Origin: Microbacterium salitolerans
GTDB lineage: Bacteria > Actinomycetota > Actinomycetes > Actinomycetales > Microbacteriaceae
DNA: 64,000 nt
Assembly (NCBI RefSeq): GCF_019720895.1
Contig: NZ_JAHKSH010000002.1
Coordinates: 186,001 to 250,000, forward strand
Direction: 5' to 3'
Positions 26,300-34,175 of the stretch are shown here, piece by piece; the stretch's first letter is position 1; the number at the start of each line of letters is the position of its first letter. The position numbers and the translations under genes are program-made. Below the pieces are notes generated by a model. That model saw nothing but the letters and a program-made list of their open reading frames with translations, was not told the DNA's origin and searched no databases.

Positions 26300-27757
26300 A
26301 TGACTAACGCAACGACCGCCACGGCTACCACGCAGGTCGCGATCAACGACATCGGATCTGCGGAGGACTTCCTGGCCGCGGTCGAGAAGACTCTGAAGTT
26401 CTTCAACGACGGCGACATCATCGAGGGCGAGATCGTCAAGATCGACCGCGATGAGGTTCTGCTCGACGTCGGATACAAGACCGAGGGCGTCATCCCCTCC
26501 CGTGAGCTTTCCATCAAGCACGACGTCAATCCCGACGACGTCGTCAAGGTGGGTGACAACATCGAGGCCCTGGTTCTCCAGAAGGAGGACAAGGAAGGCC
26601 GTCTGATCCTGTCGAAGAAGCGCGCTCAGTACGAGCGCGCCTGGGGCGACGTGGAGCAGATCAAGGAGAACGACGGTGTCGTCAAGGGCACGGTCATCGA
26701 GGTCGTCAAGGGTGGTCTCATCCTCGACATCGGCCTCCGCGGCTTCCTCCCGGCCTCGCTCATCGAGCTGCGTCGCGTCCGCGACCTCACGCCGTACCTC
26801 GGCCAGGAGCTCGAGGCGAAGATCCTCGAGCTCGACAAGAACCGCAACAACGTGGTCCTGTCGCGCCGCGCCCTCCTCGAGGAGACGCAGTCGGCGACCC
26901 GTGCGCAGTTCCTCAACGGCCTGCACAAGGGCCAGGTCCGCAAGGGCCAGGTCTCGTCGATCGTCAACTTCGGTGCGTTCGTCGACCTCGGCGGAGTGGA
27001 CGGTCTCGTCCACGTCTCCGAGCTGTCGTGGAAGCACATCGACCACGCCAGCGAGGTCGTCGAGGTGGGCCAGGAGGTCACCGTCGAGGTGCTCGAGGTC
27101 GACCTCGACCGCGAGCGCGTGTCGCTGTCGCTCAAGGCGACGCAGGAGGACCCCTGGCAGGTCTTCGCCCGCACGCACCAGATCGGTCAGATCACGCCCG
27201 GCAAGGTCACGAAGCTCGTTCCGTTCGGTGCGTTCGTTCGCGTCGCCGACGGCATCGAGGGCCTCGTGCACATCTCGGAGCTGTCGCACAAGCACGTCGA
27301 GATGGCCGAGCAGGTCGTCTCGGTGGGCGAGGAGCTCTTCGTCCGCGTCATCGACATCGACTTGGACCGCCGCCGCATCTCGCTGTCGCTCAAGCAGGCC
27401 AACGACATGGTCGACCCTGCGGGCACCGAGTTCGACCCGTCGCTCTACGGCATGACGACCGAGTACGACGACAACGGCGAGTACAAGTTCCCCGAGGGCT
27501 TCGACCCCGAGACCAACCAGTGGCTCGAGGGCTACGACGAGGCTCGCGAGAAGTGGGAGAACGAGTACGCCACGGCGCAGGCTCGCTGGGAGCAGCACAA
27601 GGAGCAGGTCGCCTCGGCGATCGAGAAGGAAGCCAACGCCGAGGAGGTTGCTCCGGCAGCCGGCGGCAGCACCTTCTCGACCGAGTCGAACGCCGCCGGT
27701 GCTCTCGCCGACGACGAGGCACTCGCCGCGCTTCGCGAGAAGCTCGCCGGCAGCTGA
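26300..27757 (+). CDS. rpsA: 30S ribosomal protein S1
   Basis: 485-residue S1 protein, which binds mRNA on the 30S subunit and helps start translation. Four S1 (OB-fold) repeats are seen at about residues 38-106, 124-192, 213-279 and 298-366; the last two are nearly canonical (GAFVDLGGVDGLVHVSELSW and GAFVRVADGIEGLVHISELS). An acidic, helical C-terminal tail of about 115 residues follows. Four repeats is usual for actinobacteria, against six in Escherichia coli. ATG 26300 opens the conserved protein; the much longer open frame upstream is not coding. Confidence 0.97.
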   Translation: MTNATTATATTQVAINDIGSAEDFLAAVEKTLKFFNDGDIIEGEIVKIDRDEVLLDVGYKTEGVIPSRELSIKHDVNPDDVVKVGDNIEALVLQKEDKEGRLILSKKRAQYERAWGDVEQIKENDGVVKGTVIEVVKGGLILDIGLRGFLPASLIELRRVRDLTPYLGQELEAKILELDKNRNNVVLSRRALLEETQSATRAQFLNGLHKGQVRKGQVSSIVNFGAFVDLGGVDGLVHVSELSWKHIDHASEVVEVGQEVTVEVLEVDLDRERVSLSLKATQEDPWQVFARTHQIGQITPGKVTKLVPFGAFVRVADGIEGLVHISELSHKHVEMAEQVVSVGEELFVRVIDIDLDRRRISLSLKQANDMVDPAGTEFDPSLYGMTTEYDDNGEYKFPEGFDPETNQWLEGYDEAREKWENEYATAQARWEQHKEQVASAIEKEANAEEVAPAAGGSTFSTESNAAGALADDEALAALREKLAGS

Positions 27758-27779
27758 ATCAGCTGACCGCACGGCGCTG

Positions 27780-27814
27780 AACGGGTCGGATCCCTCCGGG
27801 GATCCGGCCCGTTT
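27780..27814 (+). terminator. Terminator after rpsA
   Basis: 15-bp stem with one G-U pair (27780-27794 with 27799-27813), TCCG loop, followed by a short T-run. Confidence 0.9.
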
Positions 27815-27891
27815 CGCATTCGCGGGAGCGGATCCGGCTCGGAAGCGAGCGACCCTGTGGATAACTTTCGAGGCAGGGGCGCGAGATCGCA

Positions 27892-27897
27892 TACCGT
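27892..27897 (+). promoter_or_regulatory. Putative -10 box of a leaderless promoter for the lipoprotein gene
   Basis: TACCGT, 7 nt before ATG 27905, with no Shine-Dalgarno sequence in between. Confidence 0.4.
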
Positions 27898-27904
27898 GAT
27901 CGGT

Positions 27905-28393
27905 ATGCGCCGCACGTCCCTCGCCCTCGCAACCCTCGCCGCCCTCGGCCTCGCCCTCGCCGCCTGCGCGAGCGAGGCCGAACCTGAGCCCGCGTGGACC
28001 GAGGAGGAAGCTTTTGCGGCGGCGGAGGAGACGTTTCGGGCGTACTGGGGCAGCGACTTCGACTCCGATGAGGAACGACTTCAATACCTGAATAAAGAAA
28101 TGGCTCAGCAAGCGGAGGAGAGCGAACGAGCGCTTGCTGATATCGATATTGAGCGCCGAGGTGAGTCCGTAGTTACTTCATTTGAAGCGGCCACTTTCCG
28201 AACGGTTGGAGCCACCGCAGTTGTCGAGGCTGTGGCGTGCGTTGACGGGACTGAAGTGGAAGTCAACATCGATGGCGAAGGCTGGGAAGCGCCACGCGAG
28301 GAACCACAGTATGCAGTCGAGATCTCGTTCGAAGCCAGCGGAAGTCGGATGGTAGTTGCTGATCTAACGGAAGCAGGCGGTGTTCGATGTTGA
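27905..28393 (+). CDS. Hypothetical lipoprotein
   Basis: 162-residue lipoprotein: basic start (MRRTS), hydrophobic stretch, lipobox LAAC with Cys21. The mature part is acidic (EAEPEPAWTEEEAFAAAEET) and family unknown; a beta-rich C-terminus follows (YAVEISFEASGSRMVVADLT). The gene changes composition inside: from about 28081 G+C drops to roughly half, with AT-rich codons, unlike its own first third. It overlaps the next gene by 7 nt (ATGTTGA), so the pair is coupled. Confidence 0.82.
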   Translation: MRRTSLALATLAALGLALAACASEAEPEPAWTEEEAFAAAEETFRAYWGSDFDSDEERLQYLNKEMAQQAEESERALADIDIERRGESVVTSFEAATFRTVGATAVVEAVACVDGTEVEVNIDGEGWEAPREEPQYAVEISFEASGSRMVVADLTEAGGVRC

Positions 28394-29265
28394 GCGCAGC
28401 AGTCATGCTGACTCTTAGCTATGCGGCAATCGGTGGAGATAGCGCACTTGCCGTCGTCCCGATGCGTTGTTCATGGGAGGAGATTGAACTCGGCCTCTGC
28501 AATGACGACGACGGGGACGGCGACCTCGAGATCGGCGACACGCGTCCCATCGAGAACGATCCCGGCCGCGAACGTCCCGGCAGTGGACCCGACGTCCCGA
28601 TCAGCGACCCCGGCATCCCGGCCCCACCGCCCGGGGACGAGGGTCCCGGCCACGACGATGGCGCCGGGTGGCAGTGCCTCGACCCCGATGAGGCGCAACT
28701 CGGCAACGACTGCACGATCCCGGTCCCCGATGAGCCCGTGCCGGAGGAGCCGGAGGCGCCGGTGATCCCGCCGATCACGATCGAGGACGTCGCGGTGTTC
28801 ACTCCCGCCCCGGCGAGTCCGGCGATCGAGCCGTACGGCATCGCGATCATGCACGCTCCCATGAACGTGGCGGTGTCGGCCTCCTCTCACACCGTCGAGG
28901 GCGAGCTCTTCGACCTCCCGATGTCGGTCACGTTCACGCCGGAGCTGTACACGGTCGACTACGGTGACGGCACCGTCGCCGAGACGTCGACCGGCAGTCC
29001 CACGTGGAGCGAGCTCGGGCAGGAGCAGCTCACGCCCACTGCCACGAGCCACGCGTACTCGGCCCGCGGCACGTTCGCCGTGTCGGTCGACGTCGCCTAC
29101 TCGGCGACCGTCGACTTCGGGGAGTGGGGCGTGCACCCGGTGAACGGGCACGTGGTCTCCCCGGGGCGTGACATCGACGTCACGGTGTATGAGAAGCGCT
29201 CGCTGCTCGTCGACCAGACGTGCGAGGAGGACCCCGCCGGTCCTGGCTGCGGTCCCGTCAGCTGA
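28387..29265 (+). CDS. Secreted protein with PKD-like domain
   Basis: 292-residue exported protein of unknown role. It has a signal-like N-terminus (residues 1-22, ending DSALA) that lacks basic residues. An Asp-rich loop follows (NDDDGDGDLEIGD, EF-hand/calcium-loop like), then a Pro/Gly-rich spacer (about 50-135) and a C-terminal PKD-like beta domain with VDYGDGT, SHAYSARGTF and VDVAYSATVDF. One cysteine pair is near each end of the mature protein. The first 110 bp share the low-GC composition of the upstream lipoprotein gene; the rest is normal. It probably works with that lipoprotein at the cell surface (inference). Confidence 0.75.
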   Translation: MLSAAVMLTLSYAAIGGDSALAVVPMRCSWEEIELGLCNDDDGDGDLEIGDTRPIENDPGRERPGSGPDVPISDPGIPAPPPGDEGPGHDDGAGWQCLDPDEAQLGNDCTIPVPDEPVPEEPEAPVIPPITIEDVAVFTPAPASPAIEPYGIAIMHAPMNVAVSASSHTVEGELFDLPMSVTFTPELYTVDYGDGTVAETSTGSPTWSELGQEQLTPTATSHAYSARGTFAVSVDVAYSATVDFGEWGVHPVNGHVVSPGRDIDVTVYEKRSLLVDQTCEEDPAGPGCGPVS

Positions 29266-31192
29266 TCGCCGTCGCGAGGAGGCTGCGGGCGATGCGATCG
29301 GTCTCGCGCAGCATCGTCGCGTCTGCTCCCGGCATCGGGCTGATGAGCGCGTCGTGCATCGTCTGATCGAGTGGGATGCCGGCCGCGTGCAGGGTCTCGT
29401 CGAGGGATCCGTCGCTCCGCACCAGCCGGCCGGTCGCCGGGTCCACGTCGACACCGCCTGTCGACACCGCCTCGCCCGCGCGAGACGGGGCGGCGAACGA
29501 CCGGATCCGTCCCTCGTGCGCGAGCGAGCGCAGCAGCGGATCCGCAGACACCTCGACGTCGTGCGGGTGCATCCAGGCATCGACGAGCGACCGTGCGCGC
29601 ACGCCGGAACCCCGCACGGCCGGCGAGCGGGCGACGAAGGCGCCATCGTCGATGGCGACTGTGGCCGCGGGCCCGAGGAATCGCACGATCTCGGCGTCGG
29701 CGAGGGCGAGCAGCTGCCGGCTGCGGAACGCCGGAGGGCCCGACCCCGCCATGCCGCCGACCGCGAACAGCCGTCGGAATCCGGCGCCGCGGGATTCGGA
29801 GTCGAAGCCGCCGAAGGCGCCGATGCGGCTGGCGAGCGCCCGCGCCCCCGAGATCGACCAGAGCGCGGCCTTCTCCGGCGAGTCCGCGCCGCGGGCTGCC
29901 TCGTCGAGGTCGTGCGCGATGAAGCCCCGGACCCACGCGGTCCATTCGGCGGGAGAGGAGAACGCGCGCCCCGATGCCGGGAACAGGAGAGCCTCGAGAT
30001 CCAGTCGGTGCTGAGGATCCGGGATGGCGGGCGCGACGGCGTCGGCGAGCCGCGGGATGGTGCCCTCCGCCGCGGCGATCGCGCCGAGCGCCGCGGCGAG
30101 GTCGATCGCGTCCGGCCGAACGCGCGCGAGCGTCGAGCAGTAGGCGACGAATGCGTCCTTGAGGAGGAGCGGCCAGAGGCGGGCATCGAAGTCGATCGGG
30201 CGGGGCTCCCGGTCCCAGTCGACCGACGTCGCGTGCGGCCGTGGACACGCGGGAGGGAGGCCGCGATGCATCGACTTGGCTCGATAGGGCACGCCGCGCC
30301 GCGACGTCACATGGAGGATCGGCTCCCGACCGGACGGCACGTACCGGAGCGCACCGGCTGCCTCGACGAATGCTCCGCCGCGCTCGAGGGTCACGATCGC
30401 CATCGCGTCGAAGAACCCCATCCCGAGCCCGCGCACGATCGCCGGCTCGCCTGCGGGAACAGCATCGAGGTCCTGCTCGATGGGGCTGCCGGGCGGCACC
30501 CACACGAGAGACGGGTCGGCAGCGACCGCGTCCGCGATCCGTGCGTCATCGGGGCGACGCCGATTGCGCAGCCATCCCGGTGCGATGACGGCGGCGTCGA
30601 CGGCGACGCGCTCTCCGGATGCCAGCACAAGCGAGTCCCGAGCGCCGTGCGGCTCAGCGGACAGCACCCGGTCCTTGCGCACGGCGACCCGGATCCCCCG
30701 GGACTCGGCGCGCTGAACCGCCCATGCCAGGCACCACCGCACGTATTCGCCGTACAGGGGGCGGCTCGGGTGCGACTCCGGGCGCTGCGCCGCGAGCTCG
30801 CTGCGGTACTGGCCGACGAGACCGTCGCGCACGGGCACCTCCAGGAACGCGTCGCGATGCGCGTGAGGAATGTCGCTCGCGGGCGCGCCGCCGGTGGCGT
30901 CGCCGGCGAGCGCCAGCAGGCTCCACTCGTGCAGCGTCGGGCCGGAGACGACGGGGCCTGCCATCGTGACGGCCTCGTCGGTGAACAGCGTGACGGCGTG
31001 CGCGAGTGTGTTCATGCGCATCTCCTGCGGCTGGTCCGTGCGCCAGACCCGTCCCGCTCCTGGCTCGACGTCGTCGACAAGAACCACATCGAGATCCGCG
31101 CCCTCGTGGTTCGCCGCGATGCGCTCGAGGACCGAGACACCGCGCGGGCCGCCGCCCACGATCGCGATGACAGGTGAGGGCATGTCCACCAT
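29258..31192 (-). CDS. FAD/NAD(P)-binding protein
   Basis: 644-residue flavoprotein-like protein. It begins with a Rossmann fold (VIAIVGGGPRGVSVLERIAA) and continues as the FAD-NAD(P)-binding (NAD_binding_9) family, seen in uncharacterised oxidoreductases; further nucleotide-binding stretches are VAVDAAVIAPGW and RLFAVGGMAGSGPPAFRS. Substrate unknown. The start is ATG 31192; ATG 31183 is an alternative 3 codons on. It overlaps the convergent PKD gene by 8 bp and is divergent from coaE. Confidence 0.82.
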   Translation of the reverse strand: MVDMPSPVIAIVGGGPRGVSVLERIAANHEGADLDVVLVDDVEPGAGRVWRTDQPQEMRMNTLAHAVTLFTDEAVTMAGPVVSGPTLHEWSLLALAGDATGGAPASDIPHAHRDAFLEVPVRDGLVGQYRSELAAQRPESHPSRPLYGEYVRWCLAWAVQRAESRGIRVAVRKDRVLSAEPHGARDSLVLASGERVAVDAAVIAPGWLRNRRRPDDARIADAVAADPSLVWVPPGSPIEQDLDAVPAGEPAIVRGLGMGFFDAMAIVTLERGGAFVEAAGALRYVPSGREPILHVTSRRGVPYRAKSMHRGLPPACPRPHATSVDWDREPRPIDFDARLWPLLLKDAFVAYCSTLARVRPDAIDLAAALGAIAAAEGTIPRLADAVAPAIPDPQHRLDLEALLFPASGRAFSSPAEWTAWVRGFIAHDLDEAARGADSPEKAALWSISGARALASRIGAFGGFDSESRGAGFRRLFAVGGMAGSGPPAFRSRQLLALADAEIVRFLGPAATVAIDDGAFVARSPAVRGSGVRARSLVDAWMHPHDVEVSADPLLRSLAHEGRIRSFAAPSRAGEAVSTGGVDVDPATGRLVRSDGSLDETLHAAGIPLDQTMHDALISPMPGADATMLRETDRIARSLLATAIS

Positions 31193-31215
31193 TCTGGCGT
31201 GGACCCGCGCCTGGA

Positions 31216-31221
31216 TACGCT
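31216..31221 (+). promoter_or_regulatory. Putative -10 box of a leaderless promoter for coaE
   Basis: TACGCT, 6 nt before ATG 31228; no Shine-Dalgarno sequence. Confidence 0.5.
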
Positions 31222-31227
31222 GTCACC

Positions 31228-31824
31228 ATGCCCCTCATCGCGCTCACGGGTGGAATCGCCTCCGGAAAGTCGACGATCGCCCGCCGCCTCGCCGAGCACG
31301 GCGCCGTGGTCGTCGATGCCGATCAGACCGTCCGCGACCTGCAGCGGGCGGGCGAGCCCGTTTTCGCGCACATCGTGGCGGCGTTCGGCGAAGAGGTCGT
31401 GGCAGCGGATGGATCCCTCGATCGGGCGGCGCTCGGGTCCCTCGTGTTCGGTGACGCCGAGAAGCTCGCGCAGCTCAACGCCATCGTGCACCCGGCCGTG
31501 CGGGAGGAGACGCAGAACCGGTTCCGCTCGGCATTCGCCGCGGACCCCTCGGCCGTCGTCGTCTACGACGTCCCGCTCCTCACCGAGGCGCGGGGCACGG
31601 GGGAGTGGGACGAGGTCGTCGTCGCGCACGCACCCGCCGAGACGCGGATCGCGCGCATGGTCGCGCATCGAGGCATGACGCACGAGGACGCGGCCGCGCG
31701 GGTGGCGAGCCAGGCGTCCGACGCGGAGCGACTGGCGCTCGCCGACATCGTCATCGATACAAGCGGATCCCTCGATGAGACGATCCGCCAGGCAGATGAG
31801 CTGTGGGAGCGCCTGGGCAGCTGA
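31228..31824 (+). CDS. coaE: Dephospho-CoA kinase
   Basis: 198-residue kinase for the last step of coenzyme A synthesis. The P-loop is GGIASGKSTIARRLAEHG near the N-terminus. The substrate-binding DADQTVRDLQ and the lid region (DVPLLTEARG) are present. ATG 31228 directly follows a -10 box and gives the usual length. It is followed by uvrB after 62 bp, a common actinobacterial order. Confidence 0.95.
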   Translation: MPLIALTGGIASGKSTIARRLAEHGAVVVDADQTVRDLQRAGEPVFAHIVAAFGEEVVAADGSLDRAALGSLVFGDAEKLAQLNAIVHPAVREETQNRFRSAFAADPSAVVVYDVPLLTEARGTGEWDEVVVAHAPAETRIARMVAHRGMTHEDAAARVASQASDAERLALADIVIDTSGSLDETIRQADELWERLGS

Positions 31825-31874
31825 GCGCCGGCCGTGTGTCGCGGCGGCCCGCTTCGTTTGTCAGGGGTCGGGCA

Positions 31875-31880
31875 TAGCCT
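31875..31880 (+). promoter_or_regulatory. Putative -10 box of a leaderless promoter for uvrB
   Basis: TAGCCT, 6 nt before ATG 31887. I see no SOS box here, unlike before uvrA. Confidence 0.5.
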
Positions 31881-31886
31881 GGAGCC

Positions 31887-33974
31887 ATGCAGACGACGCG
31901 CAGTGTCCGTCCCTTCGAGGTTGTCAGCGAGTACACGCCATCGGGCGATCAGCCGAAGGCGATCCAGGAGCTCGCCGACCGCATCAACGCGGGCGAGACC
32001 GATGTCGTCCTGCTCGGCGCGACCGGCACGGGAAAGTCGGCGACCACGGCCTGGCTCGTCGAGAAGATCCAGCGCCCGACGCTCGTCCTCGCGCACAACA
32101 AGACGCTGGCTGCGCAGCTCGCGAACGAGTTCCGCGATCTCATGCCGAACAACGCGGTCGAGTACTTCGTGTCGTACTACGACTACTACCAGCCAGAGGC
32201 CTACGTCCCGCAGTCAGACACCTTCATCGAGAAGGACAGCTCGATCAACGCTGAGGTCGAGCGCCTGCGCCACGCGACGACCAATTCGCTGCTCAGCCGG
32301 CGCGACGTCATCGTCGTCAGCACCGTCTCGTGCATCTACGGCCTCGGCTCCCCGGAAGAGTATCTGCGCTCCCTCGTCGCGCTGCAGGTGGGCGAACGAT
32401 ACGACCGCGACGCCCTCATCCGTCAGTTCATCAGCATGCAGTACAACCGGAACGACGTCGACTTCTCGCGCGGCAACTTCCGGGTGCGCGGCGACACGAT
32501 CGAGATCATCCCGGTCTACGAGGAGTATGCGATCCGCATCGAGCTCTTCGGCGACGAGATCGAGGCGATCCAGAAGCTGCACCCGCTCACGGGCGAGATC
32601 ATCGAGAAGCTCGACGCCGTGGCGGTCTTCCCAGCGACGCACTACGCCGCCGGCACCGACACGGTGGCGCGCGCGATCAAGACCATCGAGGTCGAGCTCG
32701 CCGAGCGGCTCGAAGAACTCGAGAGGCAGGGCAAGCTCCTCGAAGCCCAGCGGCTCAGGATGCGCACGACGTTCGATCTCGAGATGCTGCAGCAGATCGG
32801 ATTCTGCTCGGGCATCGAGAACTATTCACGGCACCTCGACGGGCGCGAGCCGGGGGAGCCCCCGCACACGCTCCTCGACTTCTTCCCCGACGACTTCGTC
32901 ATGGTCATCGACGAGTCGCACGCCACGGTGCCGCAGATCGGCGCGATGTACGAGGGCGACGCGTCTCGCAAGCGCACGCTCGTCGATCACGGCTTCCGTC
33001 TGCCCAGCGCACTCGACAACCGTCCGCTGCGCTTCGACGAGTTCAAGGAGCGCATCGGGCAGGCCGTCTATCTCTCGGCGACGCCGGGGCGGTACGAGAT
33101 GGGCATCGCCGACGGCGTCGTCGAGCAGATCATCCGCCCGACCGGCCTCGTCGATCCCGAGATCGTCATCAAGCCCTCGAAGGGCCAGATCGACGATCTG
33201 CTCGAAGAGATCCGCACGCGCGCCGAGAAGAACGAGCGCGTGCTCGTGACGACCCTCACGAAGAAGATGGCCGAGGAGCTCACAGACTTCCTCGACGAGC
33301 ACGGCGTGCGCGTGCGCTACCTGCACAGCGACGTCGACACGCTGCGCCGCGTCGAGCTCCTCACAGAGCTGCGCCAGGGGGTGTACGACGTGCTCGTGGG
33401 CATCAACCTGCTGCGTGAGGGCCTCGACCTCCCCGAGGTGTCGCTCGTGGCGATCCTCGATGCCGACAAAGAGGGCTTCCTGCGCAGCGAGACCTCGCTC
33501 ATCCAGACGATCGGCCGCGCGGCGCGAAACGTCTCGGGTCAAGTGCACATGTATGCCGACGTCGTCACCAACTCGATGCGGCGTGCGCTCGACGAGACCA
33601 ACCGACGCCGCGACATCCAGATCGCCTACAACGCCGAGCACGGCATCGACCCGCAGCCCCTGCGCAAGAAGATCGCCGACATCACTGACGCGATCGCGCA
33701 GGAGGATGCGGACACCGCGCAGATGCTCGGCAAGCGCAAGAAGGATCCACGCTCCAAGGACGGAGGCCGCGGTCGCGCCCCGGCTCCGAACCTGAAGCAC
33801 TCCGGCATCGCGGCCGAGGGAGCCGACCAGCTCGAAGCGGCGATCGCCGATCTCAGCCAGCAGATGCTCACCGCCGCGGACGAGCTCAAGTTCGAGCTCG
33901 CCGCCCGCCTCCGCGATGAGGTCAAGGATCTCAAGTACGAGCTGCGACAGATGGAGAAGGCCGGGCACGCGTAG
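31887..33974 (+). CDS. uvrB: Excinuclease ABC subunit B
   Basis: 695-residue nucleotide-excision-repair helicase-like subunit that receives damaged DNA from UvrA and recruits UvrC. Visible: Walker A ([18 protein letters not shown]), the beta-hairpin region with [24 protein letters not shown] box ([15 protein letters not shown]), helicase motif VI (QTIGRAARN) and the C-terminal UVR domain (about 655-690). Full length. Confidence 0.98.
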   Translation: MQTTRSVRPFEVVSEYTPSGDQPKAIQELADRINAGETDVVLLGATGTGKSATTAWLVEKIQRPTLVLAHNKTLAAQLANEFRDLMPNNAVEYFVSYYDYYQPEAYVPQSDTFIEKDSSINAEVERLRHATTNSLLSRRDVIVVSTVSCIYGLGSPEEYLRSLVALQVGERYDRDALIRQFISMQYNRNDVDFSRGNFRVRGDTIEIIPVYEEYAIRIELFGDEIEAIQKLHPLTGEIIEKLDAVAVFPATHYAAGTDTVARAIKTIEVELAERLEELERQGKLLEAQRLRMRTTFDLEMLQQIGFCSGIENYSRHLDGREPGEPPHTLLDFFPDDFVMVIDESHATVPQIGAMYEGDASRKRTLVDHGFRLPSALDNRPLRFDEFKERIGQAVYLSATPGRYEMGIADGVVEQIIRPTGLVDPEIVIKPSKGQIDDLLEEIRTRAEKNERVLVTTLTKKMAEELTDFLDEHGVRVRYLHSDVDTLRRVELLTELRQGVYDVLVGINLLREGLDLPEVSLVAILDADKEGFLRSETSLIQTIGRAARNVSGQVHMYADVVTNSMRRALDETNRRRDIQIAYNAEHGIDPQPLRKKIADITDAIAQEDADTAQMLGKRKKDPRSKDGGRGRAPAPNLKHSGIAAEGADQLEAAIADLSQQMLTAADELKFELAARLRDEVKDLKYELRQMEKAGHA

Positions 33975-34131
33975 ACATTCCCTCGCGCGATATCGGCGAC
34001 GCCCGTCGTGCGGTCTCCTCGGCTCTCGATTCTCGTGGGAACGTCGTTCCTCGCGATCCTGATCGGGATGGTCCTCATCGAAATGTGCCGGGGCCCGCCC
34101 GGGCGATCTTCGAACTCCCTGACGAACTGCT

Positions 34132-34144
34132 CGAACATATGTCC
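34132..34144 (+). promoter_or_regulatory. Putative LexA (SOS) box upstream of uvrA
   Basis: CGAACATATGTCC matches the Gram-positive SOS consensus (CGAAC, four bases, GTTC/G) with one mismatch in the right arm. It sits about 20 bp upstream of the uvrA -10 box and would overlap the -35 region, the position expected for LexA repression of a DNA-repair gene. Confidence 0.65.
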
Positions 34145-34163
34145 AGTTCCGGATGATTCGCCT

Positions 34164-34169
34164 TAGACT
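34164..34169 (+). promoter_or_regulatory. Putative -10 box of a leaderless promoter for uvrA
   Basis: TAGACT, 6 nt before GTG 34176; no Shine-Dalgarno sequence. Confidence 0.55.
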
Positions 34170-34175
34170 TGTCGA

